The notes beneath the pieces were generated by a model that made no database searches, was not told where the DNA came from, and was given only the letters and a program-made list of their open reading frames with translations. Below, piece after piece: positions 48,336 to 56,908 of a DNA stretch of 64,000 nt (position 1 is the stretch's first letter; each line of letters starts with the position of its first letter). Origin of the DNA: DALYLB01 sp964468345. GTDB taxonomy: Bacteria; Acidobacteriota; Blastocatellia; RBC074. Made by a program: the position numbers and the translations under genes. The DNA lies in the NCBI GenBank assembly GCA_964468345.1, contig CAYXVZ010000001.1:62001-126000 (forward strand), written 5' to 3'.

Positions 48336-49628
48336 ATGCTCGACTTTGGCCTGCGACTGCCCGAGGGGAAGCAAAATGATACGAGAATGCGGAGAACTGC
48401 GACTCTGATTGCGATAGGTATGTCAGGATTTCTCCTCATTCTGATATTTCTTTGGAAGCTCCCTGCTTATTCCCTCGCGCTCGACATCTCCGCCGAGCAG
48501 ACTAAACCGCCCGCGTCGTCCACTACCATCACCGTTCGTCGAGACAGTATCAGGAAAATGTTATTGCTCGATGGCGAGCTTCGCGCAGTGCGTTCGCGGA
48601 CCATTTATTCGGATACGACCGAAGAAGCGAAGATCGTCTATATGCCGCCGGAAGGCACGGTCGTCAAAGCCGGAGAGCGGATTCTGGAGATCGACAGCAG
48701 CGCGGTGTTGACACGAATCAAAGACACGGAAGATCGCATCGTCGCGGCCGACAATGAAATCGTGAAAACACAATCCCAGCAGGAAGGCGCGCTCAGGGAT
48801 CTGGAAGTCGAACTCAGCCGCCTCTGGTTGACCTTCGAACAAGCCAAATTGAAAGCCAAGGTCCCGAGCGAAGTCCTGGCGCGCCGCGAATACCAGGATG
48901 CGCAACTCGCGCTGGAAAAGGCGCGAACCGAATACGAGAACCATCTGCTCAAGATCGAGCAGAAAAAGAAAGAACAGGCGGCCGAACTGCAGGTCAAGAT
49001 CATCGAGCGGGACAAGCTGAAAGTGCAATACGATCGGGCCCGCGCCAATCTGAACGGAATGCGAATTCTCGCCCCCGCCGATGGAATGGTGATCTATAAC
49101 GAGCACTGGAACGAACGCCGCAAAATTCAGGTCGGCGATGTCGTATGGAGCGGATGGCCCATCATCCGGTTGCCAGACCTGAGCGAAATGGAGGTTCTGG
49201 CGCAGGTCAACGAAGTCGACGGGCCGAAACTATCCGTCGGCAGCCGGGCGGAAATAAGACTCGACAGTTATCCCGAGACGCGCATCAGCGGCGAAGTGAA
49301 AGATATTGCGCAGACCGCAACCAAGGCCGGCTGGATGTCAAAGGCGAAGATCTTTCGCGTTACGATCTCGTTGGATCGCACGGAAACGGCATTTATGAAG
49401 CCCGGGATGTCGTCTCAAATTATGGTTACGATCAACACAACGACCGCGGCCCTGCTCGTTCCCCGCTCCGCCGTTCGCTTTGAAGGAGAGACGCCTCTCA
49501 TCGCCCGCCTTGAATCCGGTGATGCCCGTCGTGATGTCGCCGTAAACATCCTGGCATCGGACGCTCTGCATTATGCCATCGCCGACAATGGCGCGTTGAA
49601 AGAGGGAGACAGGATTTTTCTCCGATAG
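48336..49628 (+). CDS. HlyD/MacA-type membrane fusion protein 1
   Basis: 430 residues. A transmembrane anchor at ~25-46, an early beta strand pair, a long coiled-coil hairpin (~115-235, KKKEQAAELQ), a lipoyl-like barrel-sandwich hybrid and a beta-barrel end. It is the periplasmic adaptor of a tripartite or MacB-like exporter. The segment WNERRKIQVGDVVWSGWPII is closely paralleled in the second adaptor, showing tandem duplication. GGAGGG lies 7 nt before the ATG. No lipoprotein cysteine. Confidence 0.9.
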   Translation: MLDFGLRLPEGKQNDTRMRRTATLIAIGMSGFLLILIFLWKLPAYSLALDISAEQTKPPASSTTITVRRDSIRKMLLLDGELRAVRSRTIYSDTTEEAKIVYMPPEGTVVKAGERILEIDSSAVLTRIKDTEDRIVAADNEIVKTQSQQEGALRDLEVELSRLWLTFEQAKLKAKVPSEVLARREYQDAQLALEKARTEYENHLLKIEQKKKEQAAELQVKIIERDKLKVQYDRARANLNGMRILAPADGMVIYNEHWNERRKIQVGDVVWSGWPIIRLPDLSEMEVLAQVNEVDGPKLSVGSRAEIRLDSYPETRISGEVKDIAQTATKAGWMSKAKIFRVTISLDRTETAFMKPGMSSQIMVTINTTTAALLVPRSAVRFEGETPLIARLESGDARRDVAVNILASDALHYAIADNGALKEGDRIFLR

Positions 49629-49640
49629 AGGTACCCCCGT

Positions 49641-50882
49641 ATGCCGAAGAATACCCGTAAAAGCCTGCTATTTTTCGCGGCCCCTTGCCTCGCTATTGCA
49701 GCGTATTTCCTTGTTCGACCTGATCCGGGAGCGCTTCTTCCCGGCGTCAGCGCAATCGGCGACGAGTATGTCGTTACGCGCCGCAGTATGAACTTCAACG
49801 TCGCGGCCACCGGAGTGCTTCGCGCAACGTCAGTACAGAATTTCGGCGCGCCTCCCGAGTTCGGAAATTACTGGCAGTTTCAAATTGTCAGCATGGCGCC
49901 GGAGGGCAAACAGGTGAAATCGGGCGACAACTTGATCAATTTCGATGCGCAGAGAGTCAGGGACGACCTGCAGAAACTGCAGAATGAACTCGATCAGGCG
50001 AACAAGGAGCTCGAAAAAACCAGGGTCCAAATCGATCTCGAACGGCAGGAGTTGATTTCAAAGCTGACCGTCGCTCAAAACAACTACGAGAAGCTCAAAC
50101 TCAAACAGGTCGCAGACCCCAAGTACGAAGTCCCCAACAAGGTGGAGGAAGACAAGCTTGCATTTGAACAGGCGCGCCGCGAGGTCGAAGCGTTAAAAGA
50201 ACGCATCGAATGGCACAAAAAATCCAGTGAGGCGACCTATCAAATTATCCAAAGCAAGAAATCGCGGGCCGAGAACAAGGTCGCAGAAATCAATCGAGGG
50301 ATGAAAAACTTTCAATCCCGGGCCGATCGGGATGGCGTCGTCATCTATAAAACCAAATGGAACGGCGAGCGATTTCAGGTCGGCGAGAACGTATGGTCAG
50401 GCCAGTCGATTTTGGAGATTCCTGATTTAAATACCTTGATTGCCGAGGCGTTCATTCCCGAAGTGGATCTCGGCAAGGTCCGGCCCGATCAGCGCGTCGA
50501 AATCACAATCGACGCCTTCCCGGGGAAAACATACCCGGGGAGCGTTCAAAAAATGGGCACGCTGGTTCGGCCCAAATCCTGGGATATCCAAAACAAGATC
50601 ATCGATGTGCAGGTAAAACTCGATCAGCTCGACACAGGGATTATGCGCCCAGGCATGAGCATCAAGGCGCGCATCGAAACAGGGTCGGTTAATGATTGCC
50701 TTGCCATCCCCCTGAAATCCTCTCGCTCTAGCGCGGAAGGTTCTCTGGTGAAGCTGAAAACCGACAAAGGCTGGGAGGAGCGTCGCGTGAAACTAGGCGA
50801 TTCAAACGGCACGGATGTGATCGTGCTGGAAGGCCTGAACGCTGGCGATCGCATCGCGGCTGATTTCAATAAGGCGAAATAA
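49641..50882 (+). CDS. HlyD/MacA-type membrane fusion protein 2
   Basis: 413 residues, N-terminal hydrophobic anchor (LLFFAAPCLAIAAYFLV), coiled-coil hairpin (~95-200, rich in Glu/Lys/Gln), then the WNGERFQVGENVWSGQSILEI motif and a barrel-sandwich/beta-barrel end. It is a paralogue of adaptor 1, with which it shares the W-x-ER-x-QVG-x-VWSG pattern. Begins 12 bp after adaptor 1, so the set is one operon. GAGG lies upstream of the ATG. Confidence 0.9.
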   Translation: MPKNTRKSLLFFAAPCLAIAAYFLVRPDPGALLPGVSAIGDEYVVTRRSMNFNVAATGVLRATSVQNFGAPPEFGNYWQFQIVSMAPEGKQVKSGDNLINFDAQRVRDDLQKLQNELDQANKELEKTRVQIDLERQELISKLTVAQNNYEKLKLKQVADPKYEVPNKVEEDKLAFEQARREVEALKERIEWHKKSSEATYQIIQSKKSRAENKVAEINRGMKNFQSRADRDGVVIYKTKWNGERFQVGENVWSGQSILEIPDLNTLIAEAFIPEVDLGKVRPDQRVEITIDAFPGKTYPGSVQKMGTLVRPKSWDIQNKIIDVQVKLDQLDTGIMRPGMSIKARIETGSVNDCLAIPLKSSRSSAEGSLVKLKTDKGWEERRVKLGDSNGTDVIVLEGLNAGDRIAADFNKAK

Positions 50883-50895
50883 TAATTTCCAGTCT

Positions 50896-52179
50896 ATGAA
50901 ACGAATTCCCAGATCCATCCGCCTTTTCCTGCTTGCATTGCTACTCACCGGAACGATTTCCGCGGCGATGTATGCGGCCCGTAAATTCTGGCCAGCCACG
51001 GCCTCCGAGGTCCGCCCGCTGACAATGAGCATTCAACCGAGGGATTTCACGATCCGAATTTCTGCCAATGGCGAATTGGAATCCTCGGCATCGATGACCA
51101 TCGCCGTTCCCTTCGTTCCCGTTCAAAAATTGCGCGTCGCCTCGGTTGTGGCGGACGGACGGCACGTCAACAAGGGAGATATCCTCGTCGAATTCGATCC
51201 GACTGAACTGGACCTTGAAATGCTCGAACATCGATCGAGCCTGGAAATGGCCAATCAGAAACTCACCCGCGGTGAACTGGCGGTCGGAACCGAAAAGACC
51301 GATATCAGCAAAGACAAACTGATCGCCCAACTGGAGCTGCAAAAGATCAATGAATTTCTCCCTCGAGATGAACAGATCTATTCCCGCCGCCAGATCATCG
51401 AAGGTCAACTCGACAAGGATCTGACGGAAAAGAAACTTGTCTTTGCCGATGCCCGGCTTCAATTGAAGGGAAAGGTCTACTCTTTGGATGAAGCGATCCT
51501 GCTGCTCGAACGCAAACAGGCGGACAGCAAGATCAATCAGGTCGAACGGGCCCTGACATCGCTCAAGCTGATTTCCCCGGCCTCGGGCATTATCGTTTAT
51601 GCGAACCCCGATTTTTTCTTTGGTGGCTTTTCGATTCAACCTGGGCGCACCGTGTGGATCGGCCAAACCCTGTTCAATCTAGTCGATCCCTATAAAATGC
51701 AGGCGAAATGCTTCGTGCTTGAAAAAGATGCGGGGGAACTGCGGAAAGATCAGCCCGTCAAAATCTCGCTGGACCCTTTCCCCGGCGTTGAATTTAATGG
51801 CCGCATCCAAAGCATCGATAATCTCGCTCGCCCGATCGATCGCGACTCTCCCGTCAAATATTTTCAAACCATTGTGACGCTGGATAAAAACGATCCCAAC
51901 CTGATGAAACCCGGCGTGAAGCTCAAAGCCGAAATCCAGGCGGGGCAGGTCAAATCAGCCCTCGTCGTTCCGCGCAGCGCCGTCGTCAAGAAAGAGAATG
52001 ATTTCATCGTTCACACCCAGACTTCGCCGGGCGTCTATCAACCGCAAAAAGTGAAACTGGGACAAGGCGATCTGATCCAGGTCGTCGTCACAGAGGGCCT
52101 GCAGGCCGGGCAGTTCATTGCGCTCAATCCGCCGGATGTAAAGCGCGAATCCAAGGACAAACAGAAAAAGTCGGAATAG
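50896..52179 (+). CDS. HlyD/MacA-type membrane fusion protein 3
   Basis: 427 residues with an N-terminal anchor (IRLFLLALLLTGTISAAMYAA), an early lipoyl half (VVADGRHVNKGDILVEFDPT), a helical hairpin (~105-205), and a C-terminal beta-barrel that includes KPGVKLKAEI and the MacA-like IVVTEGLQAGQ end. More divergent than adaptors 1 and 2: it lacks the ER-x-QVG pattern and instead reads IQPGRTVWIGQTLF. Begins 13 bp after adaptor 2 and ends 9 bp before the permease. Confidence 0.9.
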   Translation: MKRIPRSIRLFLLALLLTGTISAAMYAARKFWPATASEVRPLTMSIQPRDFTIRISANGELESSASMTIAVPFVPVQKLRVASVVADGRHVNKGDILVEFDPTELDLEMLEHRSSLEMANQKLTRGELAVGTEKTDISKDKLIAQLELQKINEFLPRDEQIYSRRQIIEGQLDKDLTEKKLVFADARLQLKGKVYSLDEAILLLERKQADSKINQVERALTSLKLISPASGIIVYANPDFFFGGFSIQPGRTVWIGQTLFNLVDPYKMQAKCFVLEKDAGELRKDQPVKISLDPFPGVEFNGRIQSIDNLARPIDRDSPVKYFQTIVTLDKNDPNLMKPGVKLKAEIQAGQVKSALVVPRSAVVKKENDFIVHTQTSPGVYQPQKVKLGQGDLIQVVVTEGLQAGQFIALNPPDVKRESKDKQKKSE

Positions 52180-52188
52180 CTGACTCCT

Positions 52189-53427
52189 ATGCCCTACTTG
52201 ACCGAAATCAATCTGGCCTTCAATAACCTGACGGCCCACAAGCTTCGGACATTGCTGACAATGCTCGGGATGATTTTCGGCGTGGGCGCTGTTATCGCCA
52301 TGCTCTCGATCGGCGAAGGAGCCGAACGAGAAAGCCTGCGCCTGATCGATACGATGGGTCTTCGCAATATCATCGTCCGCGACCGCGAATTCAAGGATGA
52401 GGACCTGAAAAAAATCCGCGAAACTTCCCTGGGCCTTTCTGAACGCGACCTGCAGGCGATACGCGACGTCACGCCGGATCTGGAAATGCACTCGGCTCGC
52501 AAACGCGTAAAAACCTTTCAGATCTTTTCCTTTCACGGCAAAAGCGATGACTCGAACGTAATCGGCGTCACCCCCACGTATTTTCAGATGTCTCGATTTG
52601 AACTGGCGGAGGGAAGCTTTCTCTCGCAACTCGATCAAAAAGACTATGAGCAGTTTTGCGTTATAGGTTCGCGAGTCAAACAAAAACTTTTTGGGACCCA
52701 GTCCCCACTCGGGCAAACCCTCAAGATCGACAAGATGTGGTTCACGGTCGTTGGCGTACTGGCGGACAACAATCTTTCAAAAGATGAGTTCGAGGGCGTC
52801 AAGCTGCAGGATTACACAAACGATATCTATATTCCGCTGGCGACGGCGCTGAAGAAGTTCGAACTCAAACGCTTCGAATCCGAGCTGGACGAAACGGTCC
52901 TCAAAATACGCGACACGGACTCCCTGCAAGCAAGCGCAATTCTGATCAGCGAAGTGCTGGCCAACACGCATGGGAAGACCGATGATTATTCGATAATCGT
53001 GCCGCGCGAGCTTCTCGAACAGAATCAACGCACGCAGCGCATTTTCAATATTGTGATGAGTTGTATTGCGGGCATTTCCCTGCTGGTGGGCGGCATCGGG
53101 ATTATGAATATTATGCTGGCGAACATTCTTGAGCGAACCAGGGAGATCGGCGTTCGCAGGGCGATGGGAGCGCGCAGGCGGGACATCTGGCAGCAGTTTC
53201 TGATCGAAGCCCTGACCATCAGCCTGGTCGGCGGCCTGACGGGCGTGCTTTTCGGTTTTGCCGTCTCACGAATCGTGGCGTTATATGCGGAGTGGAATAC
53301 GGTTGTGACCTGGGCTTCGATCGCAATGTCATTCGGCGTTTCCGCCGCGGTCGGCTTGATCTTCGGTTTGTATCCGGCGGTGCGAGCATCAAGATTGGAT
53401 CCCGTCGAAGCCCTTCGATACGAGTAA
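52189..53427 (+). CDS. MacB/FtsX-type ABC transporter permease
   Basis: 412 residues with the MacB-type layout: first helix after a short N-terminus (LRTLLTMLGMIFGVGAVIAM), a large periplasmic core (~50-290), and three helices at the C-terminus, beginning LLVGGIGIMNIMLANILERTREIGVRRAMGARR, the diagnostic permease motif. The ATPase domain found fused in true MacB is absent, and no separate ATP-binding gene is next to it. It needs an ATPase encoded elsewhere to work. It ends 2 bp before the thiS stop (convergent). Confidence 0.93.
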   Translation: MPYLTEINLAFNNLTAHKLRTLLTMLGMIFGVGAVIAMLSIGEGAERESLRLIDTMGLRNIIVRDREFKDEDLKKIRETSLGLSERDLQAIRDVTPDLEMHSARKRVKTFQIFSFHGKSDDSNVIGVTPTYFQMSRFELAEGSFLSQLDQKDYEQFCVIGSRVKQKLFGTQSPLGQTLKIDKMWFTVVGVLADNNLSKDEFEGVKLQDYTNDIYIPLATALKKFELKRFESELDETVLKIRDTDSLQASAILISEVLANTHGKTDDYSIIVPRELLEQNQRTQRIFNIVMSCIAGISLLVGGIGIMNIMLANILERTREIGVRRAMGARRRDIWQQFLIEALTISLVGGLTGVLFGFAVSRIVALYAEWNTVVTWASIAMSFGVSAAVGLIFGLYPAVRASRLDPVEALRYE

Positions 53428-53429
53428 TC

Positions 53430-53648
53430 TCAACCGCCGCCGACAAACTGAACGATTTCGAGTTTATCGCCGGGCTGCAGGCGCGTTGCCTGCCAGTTTG
53501 CGCGCGGGACAATGTTCAAATTCAATTCAATTGCCAGCCGCTTTTCCGGCAACTCCAAGTGATCGATCAGGCCTGAGACGGACAGATCCGCCGGCACCGC
53601 AATCGCTTCTCCATTGACGACAATTTCAATTTTCCCTGCTTCCATCAT
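53430..53648 (-). CDS. thiS: ThiS-like sulfur carrier protein
   Basis: 72 residues from the tandem ATGs at 53648/53645; an in-frame ATG at 53705 adds a non-conserved leader. The beta-grasp pattern (IVVNGEAIAV...LIDHLELPEKRLAIELN...GDKLEIVQFVGGG) and the di-glycine carboxy end, here GGG, are as in ThiS, which carries sulfur as a C-terminal thiocarboxylate for thiazole synthesis. No thiG, thiF or thiH gene is adjacent, so the role as thiamine carrier is by family only. Convergent with the permease. Confidence 0.85.
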   Translation of the reverse strand: MMEAGKIEIVVNGEAIAVPADLSVSGLIDHLELPEKRLAIELNLNIVPRANWQATRLQPGDKLEIVQFVGGG

Positions 53649-53711
53649 ACGCCGGATTATACCCGGCGATTCGGAAACGACAACCAATCGAGCCCATTCG
53701 TCCAAAACGAA

Positions 53712-53757
53712 ACGGGCGAAACCACCGGTCCAATCAGAACCCGGTGATTTCGCCCGT
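53712..53757 (-). terminator. Terminator of the secreted unknown
   Basis: 17-bp arms (ACGGGCGAAACCACCGG and complement, one mismatch, 12-nt loop) lie about 150 bp past the stop of the 53911-54690 gene. On the minus strand the stem is followed by TTTCGTTTTGG. Confidence 0.75.
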
Positions 53758-53910
53758 CAATCGAATTGAGCGCTGTGGCTCAAACTAGAATCTGCCTGTG
53801 GAGAGGCCGCTGAATCAAGCAGCCGCGAGGAAAGCGAAGGCAGAAGGCATCCCTACTTCTGGACCTCGCCATCCTCACGACTTTCCCTCACCACTGCAAG
53901 GGAACCTGTG

Positions 53911-54690
53911 TCAATTGGTTTCAACGCGAAACTTGCCGCATGCACGGAGCTGAAAACGATTCGGATCGTGCGCGGCCGGCAGGGGCTGGCCGAGTTGCGT
54001 GTCTTCCCGAACGGAGATTGCTCCGATATTTTCCAGCGGAACAAAGGCGAGCGGCGCGGGCGCATCGGCGCCTCCGGTTTTGAGCACCTGCAAAGTGCGT
54101 GTAGAACTGCCGATCAGCGGCAACCAGTAGCCGATGACCATCTGGCTGAAATTCACTTGCGCTGCATCGGTCGTAGTGCAGGTCGTCTGCAGGCCTCCCG
54201 GCGGGGGATTGCTCGGAATGCAGGCGCAGGGGCCGCTTCCCGGCGAACCGGCATCATAGATCAGCGAAACATAAGCTTTGTAGGGATCCATATTCGTCGC
54301 AAACCCGGTGATGGTTTCCGTCTGCCCAACGCGCTTTACATTGATGAGAGCGCGCACGCCGGAGCGATTGATCGGGCTGAGCGCGGCGAAACCTTCCATC
54401 GCATTCACCGCGGTCGTCTGGCCGGCAATCGCCAATGGCGCCGAAAGCGCAGGCAGCGGATTGGAAATGCTCGGCTTCTGATTGGCCACATACGCCGCCA
54501 ACCGTCCATTCACCGGCGCGGTCGAACTGTTCAGATTCAATGGCTTGATCTCATTGCTCAAATTCGAAAAGCTCAGCCGCTTGCGCGCCCCGCTCGCGCT
54601 CGCCGTGCTATCGACGGCTTTGATAGCCAAAGCCCCAAGCGACGCCGTCGCCAATGCGATAAGCGCAAGGATGGTTGATGTCCGATTCAT
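53911..54690 (-). CDS. Secreted protein of unknown function
   Basis: 259 residues. Signal peptide (STILALIALATASLGALA). Beta-rich mature part, with a central segment bearing three cysteines close together (SGPCACIPSNPPPGGLQTTC in outline), a region GSSTRTLQVLKTGG, and a C-terminal cysteine. No family is recognised. AAGGAG lies 7 nt before the ATG. It has its own terminator and appears monocistronic. Function cannot be inferred. Confidence 0.75.
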   Translation of the reverse strand: MNRTSTILALIALATASLGALAIKAVDSTASASGARKRLSFSNLSNEIKPLNLNSSTAPVNGRLAAYVANQKPSISNPLPALSAPLAIAGQTTAVNAMEGFAALSPINRSGVRALINVKRVGQTETITGFATNMDPYKAYVSLIYDAGSPGSGPCACIPSNPPPGGLQTTCTTTDAAQVNFSQMVIGYWLPLIGSSTRTLQVLKTGGADAPAPLAFVPLENIGAISVREDTQLGQPLPAAHDPNRFQLRACGKFRVETN

Positions 54691-55366
54691 AATAATCTCC
54701 TTCCTCGATCCGAGATCTTGTTACCCAGCAAAGGATAATTTCGTTCTGATTTGTATTTCTATTCCGAGCCCAGCTACGACTTCTCGCATTTTATCCGCGG
54801 TCGCATTCAGACAGGCGTTCTCCCTGCCGGATATCCCCAACTCTCAAGATACGGGACCAACCCGTCTTAAAAAGGAGCCTGATCAAGGGATCCGGGACGC
54901 GCAATTCGATCGCAGACGCGCTTGCCTGTTTCGGGATACCGCGGCGGCGAGAGCCTGCCATGATCCGCTCACAAGCTATTCAATTGTTATATCTTTGCTT
55001 CCGGAGTCACCGGATGTAGGGCACAAACATGAAGGGGAAATAGGGGAAACGCCCCTTTACAGATCAAATGTCTGAAAGGAAGACAAGCGTTTTTTCGTAC
55101 GTGAGGAAAGGATTTGAAATGAGCTTTGGGCAATTCTGCAAGGGCGACATCTGTTTTGGGGAACGATGTTTTCTCTGATCTCTTTGCGAGTATTCTCTCG
55201 CGTGTTGCTTCAGTCGTTCCGAAAATCTTCGGAGTGCTTATAGGCGAATGCCTCATTCCGTTTTTGATTGTAACCAACTTATTCTCAAATATCAATAACT
55301 CAAGTAACTGTTTAATATTAAAGACCGTCTCGTCGGACAACTATTATTACTGGAGAGACATCGGCT
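54691..55366. other. 676-bp intergenic region, nothing clear
   Basis: AT-richer stretch between two minus-strand genes. It must contain the promoter of the secreted unknown and the 3' end of the SUMF1-like gene. A minus-strand open frame at 54987-55340 has no ribosome site, no family resemblance and unusual composition. Short possible stems are seen near 54850 and 55320 but no convincing terminator or promoter. Confidence 0.4.
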
Positions 55367-56866
55367 TTAGGGTTCGGCAATCGCTTCGAGTACAACTCGA
55401 AAGCCAATGTTACTCATCCGCAGCGTCGGAGTTAGCCGATCCCGGAAACCAGACCGGCATTCGACGGCGGCACTATCCCATGCGCCGCCGCGCACAACCT
55501 TCAAATATGGAATGCCGCCTTTTACCCAGGCGCTGCCGTCCGACGGCGCGGATTGATAGCTATCGTGCCAGTTGTCCACGCACCACTCCCAGACGTTTCC
55601 ATGCATATCATAAAGTCCGAACGCATTCGGCGCCCCCAGACTCCCCGCGGCCACCGTTTTCATGCGGGCGTCTCCGCTGGGCGAAGTAAGAAAAGGCCGT
55701 TTGGCATCAAAGTTTGCAATCTCGGATGTCAGTGTCTGGCCGAAGTGAAATGGCGTATCTGAGCCGCCGCGACAGGCATACTCCCATTCCGCTTCGGTAG
55801 GCAAACGGTACGTTCGGCCCGTCGCCCGCGAAAGACGCTCGCAAAACTCAACCGCCTCTTCCCAGGAGATACTCTCCACCGGAAAATTTCCCCCCTTGAA
55901 CTGCGAAGGATCGCTCATCAAATCCCGCTTCACTTTCGGCAAACTGGCGACTGCGCGCCATTGAGACTGGGTAATTTCGAATTTTCCGATGAAAAAACCG
56001 CTAACCTTCACTGCGTGTTGCGGCCCTTCGGCGGGCAGTCGTTCCATCACACGCTCTTTGGTTTGTTTTCCGAGGTCGCGGAGAAAGAGTTTTTCACTAT
56101 CACTAATCTCCGTTGCGGAACGCCCCATCATATAAGCGCCCCCGATCACCTCGACCATCTCGAGAATTGTTCCACCGGGTAATTCTTCTGCGAGATAACG
56201 TCGGGTTCCATTTCCAGAAGTGGATACTTTGCCTCGTATATCGGTGAGTGTTACATTGAAGGAATAACTGAGTAACTTGTCAATCCGGATGGATTTGGGC
56301 CCCCGAGAATTTGTGCGGACTTCATCGATAGGTATCGCCTTGGTTTCAACCACGGGTTCAGCGGGAGGAGGAAGCATCGAAGAAACCGGCGTCTCCGAAA
56401 CCTTGGGCCTCGATTCGGTGTTTTGCGGCGCGGCAGTTGCGGATTCCTGGGACATTGCCGCTGGAGTTGTTCCGGTAGCCGGCGGCACATCGGCAGACGC
56501 GGGGGTTGCCGCGGGCTTTGGGGCATCCAATTCGGCCATCGAAGGCTTGACGATCGGGAATTCCATCGGCTGAGGCGTCTCAGCCGCAGAAGGGTTCCCC
56601 CCTTCTTGCGACGTTACTTTGGAATTGACGTCGGATGACGCTCCTGCGGTTTTTATGCCTGACGTTTTCCGGATGCGCTGCCTGGTCTTGGCGACTGGCT
56701 TAACAGAGGTCGGAGCACTCGGTACAAGCTTCACCTGCGCGCTTGTCTCCGTCGAGACAAAGACCATCACCGAGGCAAGTGCCCAGACGGAAACCCCCCA
56801 TTTCACGCTTGTTGAGGTTAAATCCCATCTTAGATATTTCCGGGGTGACACGAAATCGCTCCTCAT
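55367..56866 (-). CDS. SUMF1/FGE-like domain protein
   Basis: 499 residues. A hydrophobic segment at ~22-44 (WGVSVWALASVMVFVSTETSAQ) acts as signal or anchor, followed by a Pro/Ala/Thr-rich linker (~50-200), then a SUMF1-type domain (EITQSQWRAV, YRLPTEAEWEYACRGG, YDMHGNVWEWC, VVRGGAWDS, NIGFRV). The paired active-site cysteines of true formylglycine-generating enzymes are not seen near the end; only a single cysteine lies in AVECRSG. A binding or non-FGE oxidase role is more likely. Directly downstream of a Ser/Thr kinase gene on the same strand. Confidence 0.88.
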   Translation of the reverse strand: MRSDFVSPRKYLRWDLTSTSVKWGVSVWALASVMVFVSTETSAQVKLVPSAPTSVKPVAKTRQRIRKTSGIKTAGASSDVNSKVTSQEGGNPSAAETPQPMEFPIVKPSMAELDAPKPAATPASADVPPATGTTPAAMSQESATAAPQNTESRPKVSETPVSSMLPPPAEPVVETKAIPIDEVRTNSRGPKSIRIDKLLSYSFNVTLTDIRGKVSTSGNGTRRYLAEELPGGTILEMVEVIGGAYMMGRSATEISDSEKLFLRDLGKQTKERVMERLPAEGPQHAVKVSGFFIGKFEITQSQWRAVASLPKVKRDLMSDPSQFKGGNFPVESISWEEAVEFCERLSRATGRTYRLPTEAEWEYACRGGSDTPFHFGQTLTSEIANFDAKRPFLTSPSGDARMKTVAAGSLGAPNAFGLYDMHGNVWEWCVDNWHDSYQSAPSDGSAWVKGGIPYLKVVRGGAWDSAAVECRSGFRDRLTPTLRMSNIGFRVVLEAIAEP

Positions 56867-56908
56867 TCAGATCTGATAGCCGTTGATAATCGAAATAGCC
56901 ATCAAATG

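Noticed and set aside
54987..55340. Minus-strand open frame of 117 residues in the intergenic region
   Set aside because: No ribosome site, no recognisable family, composition typical of noncoding sequence.
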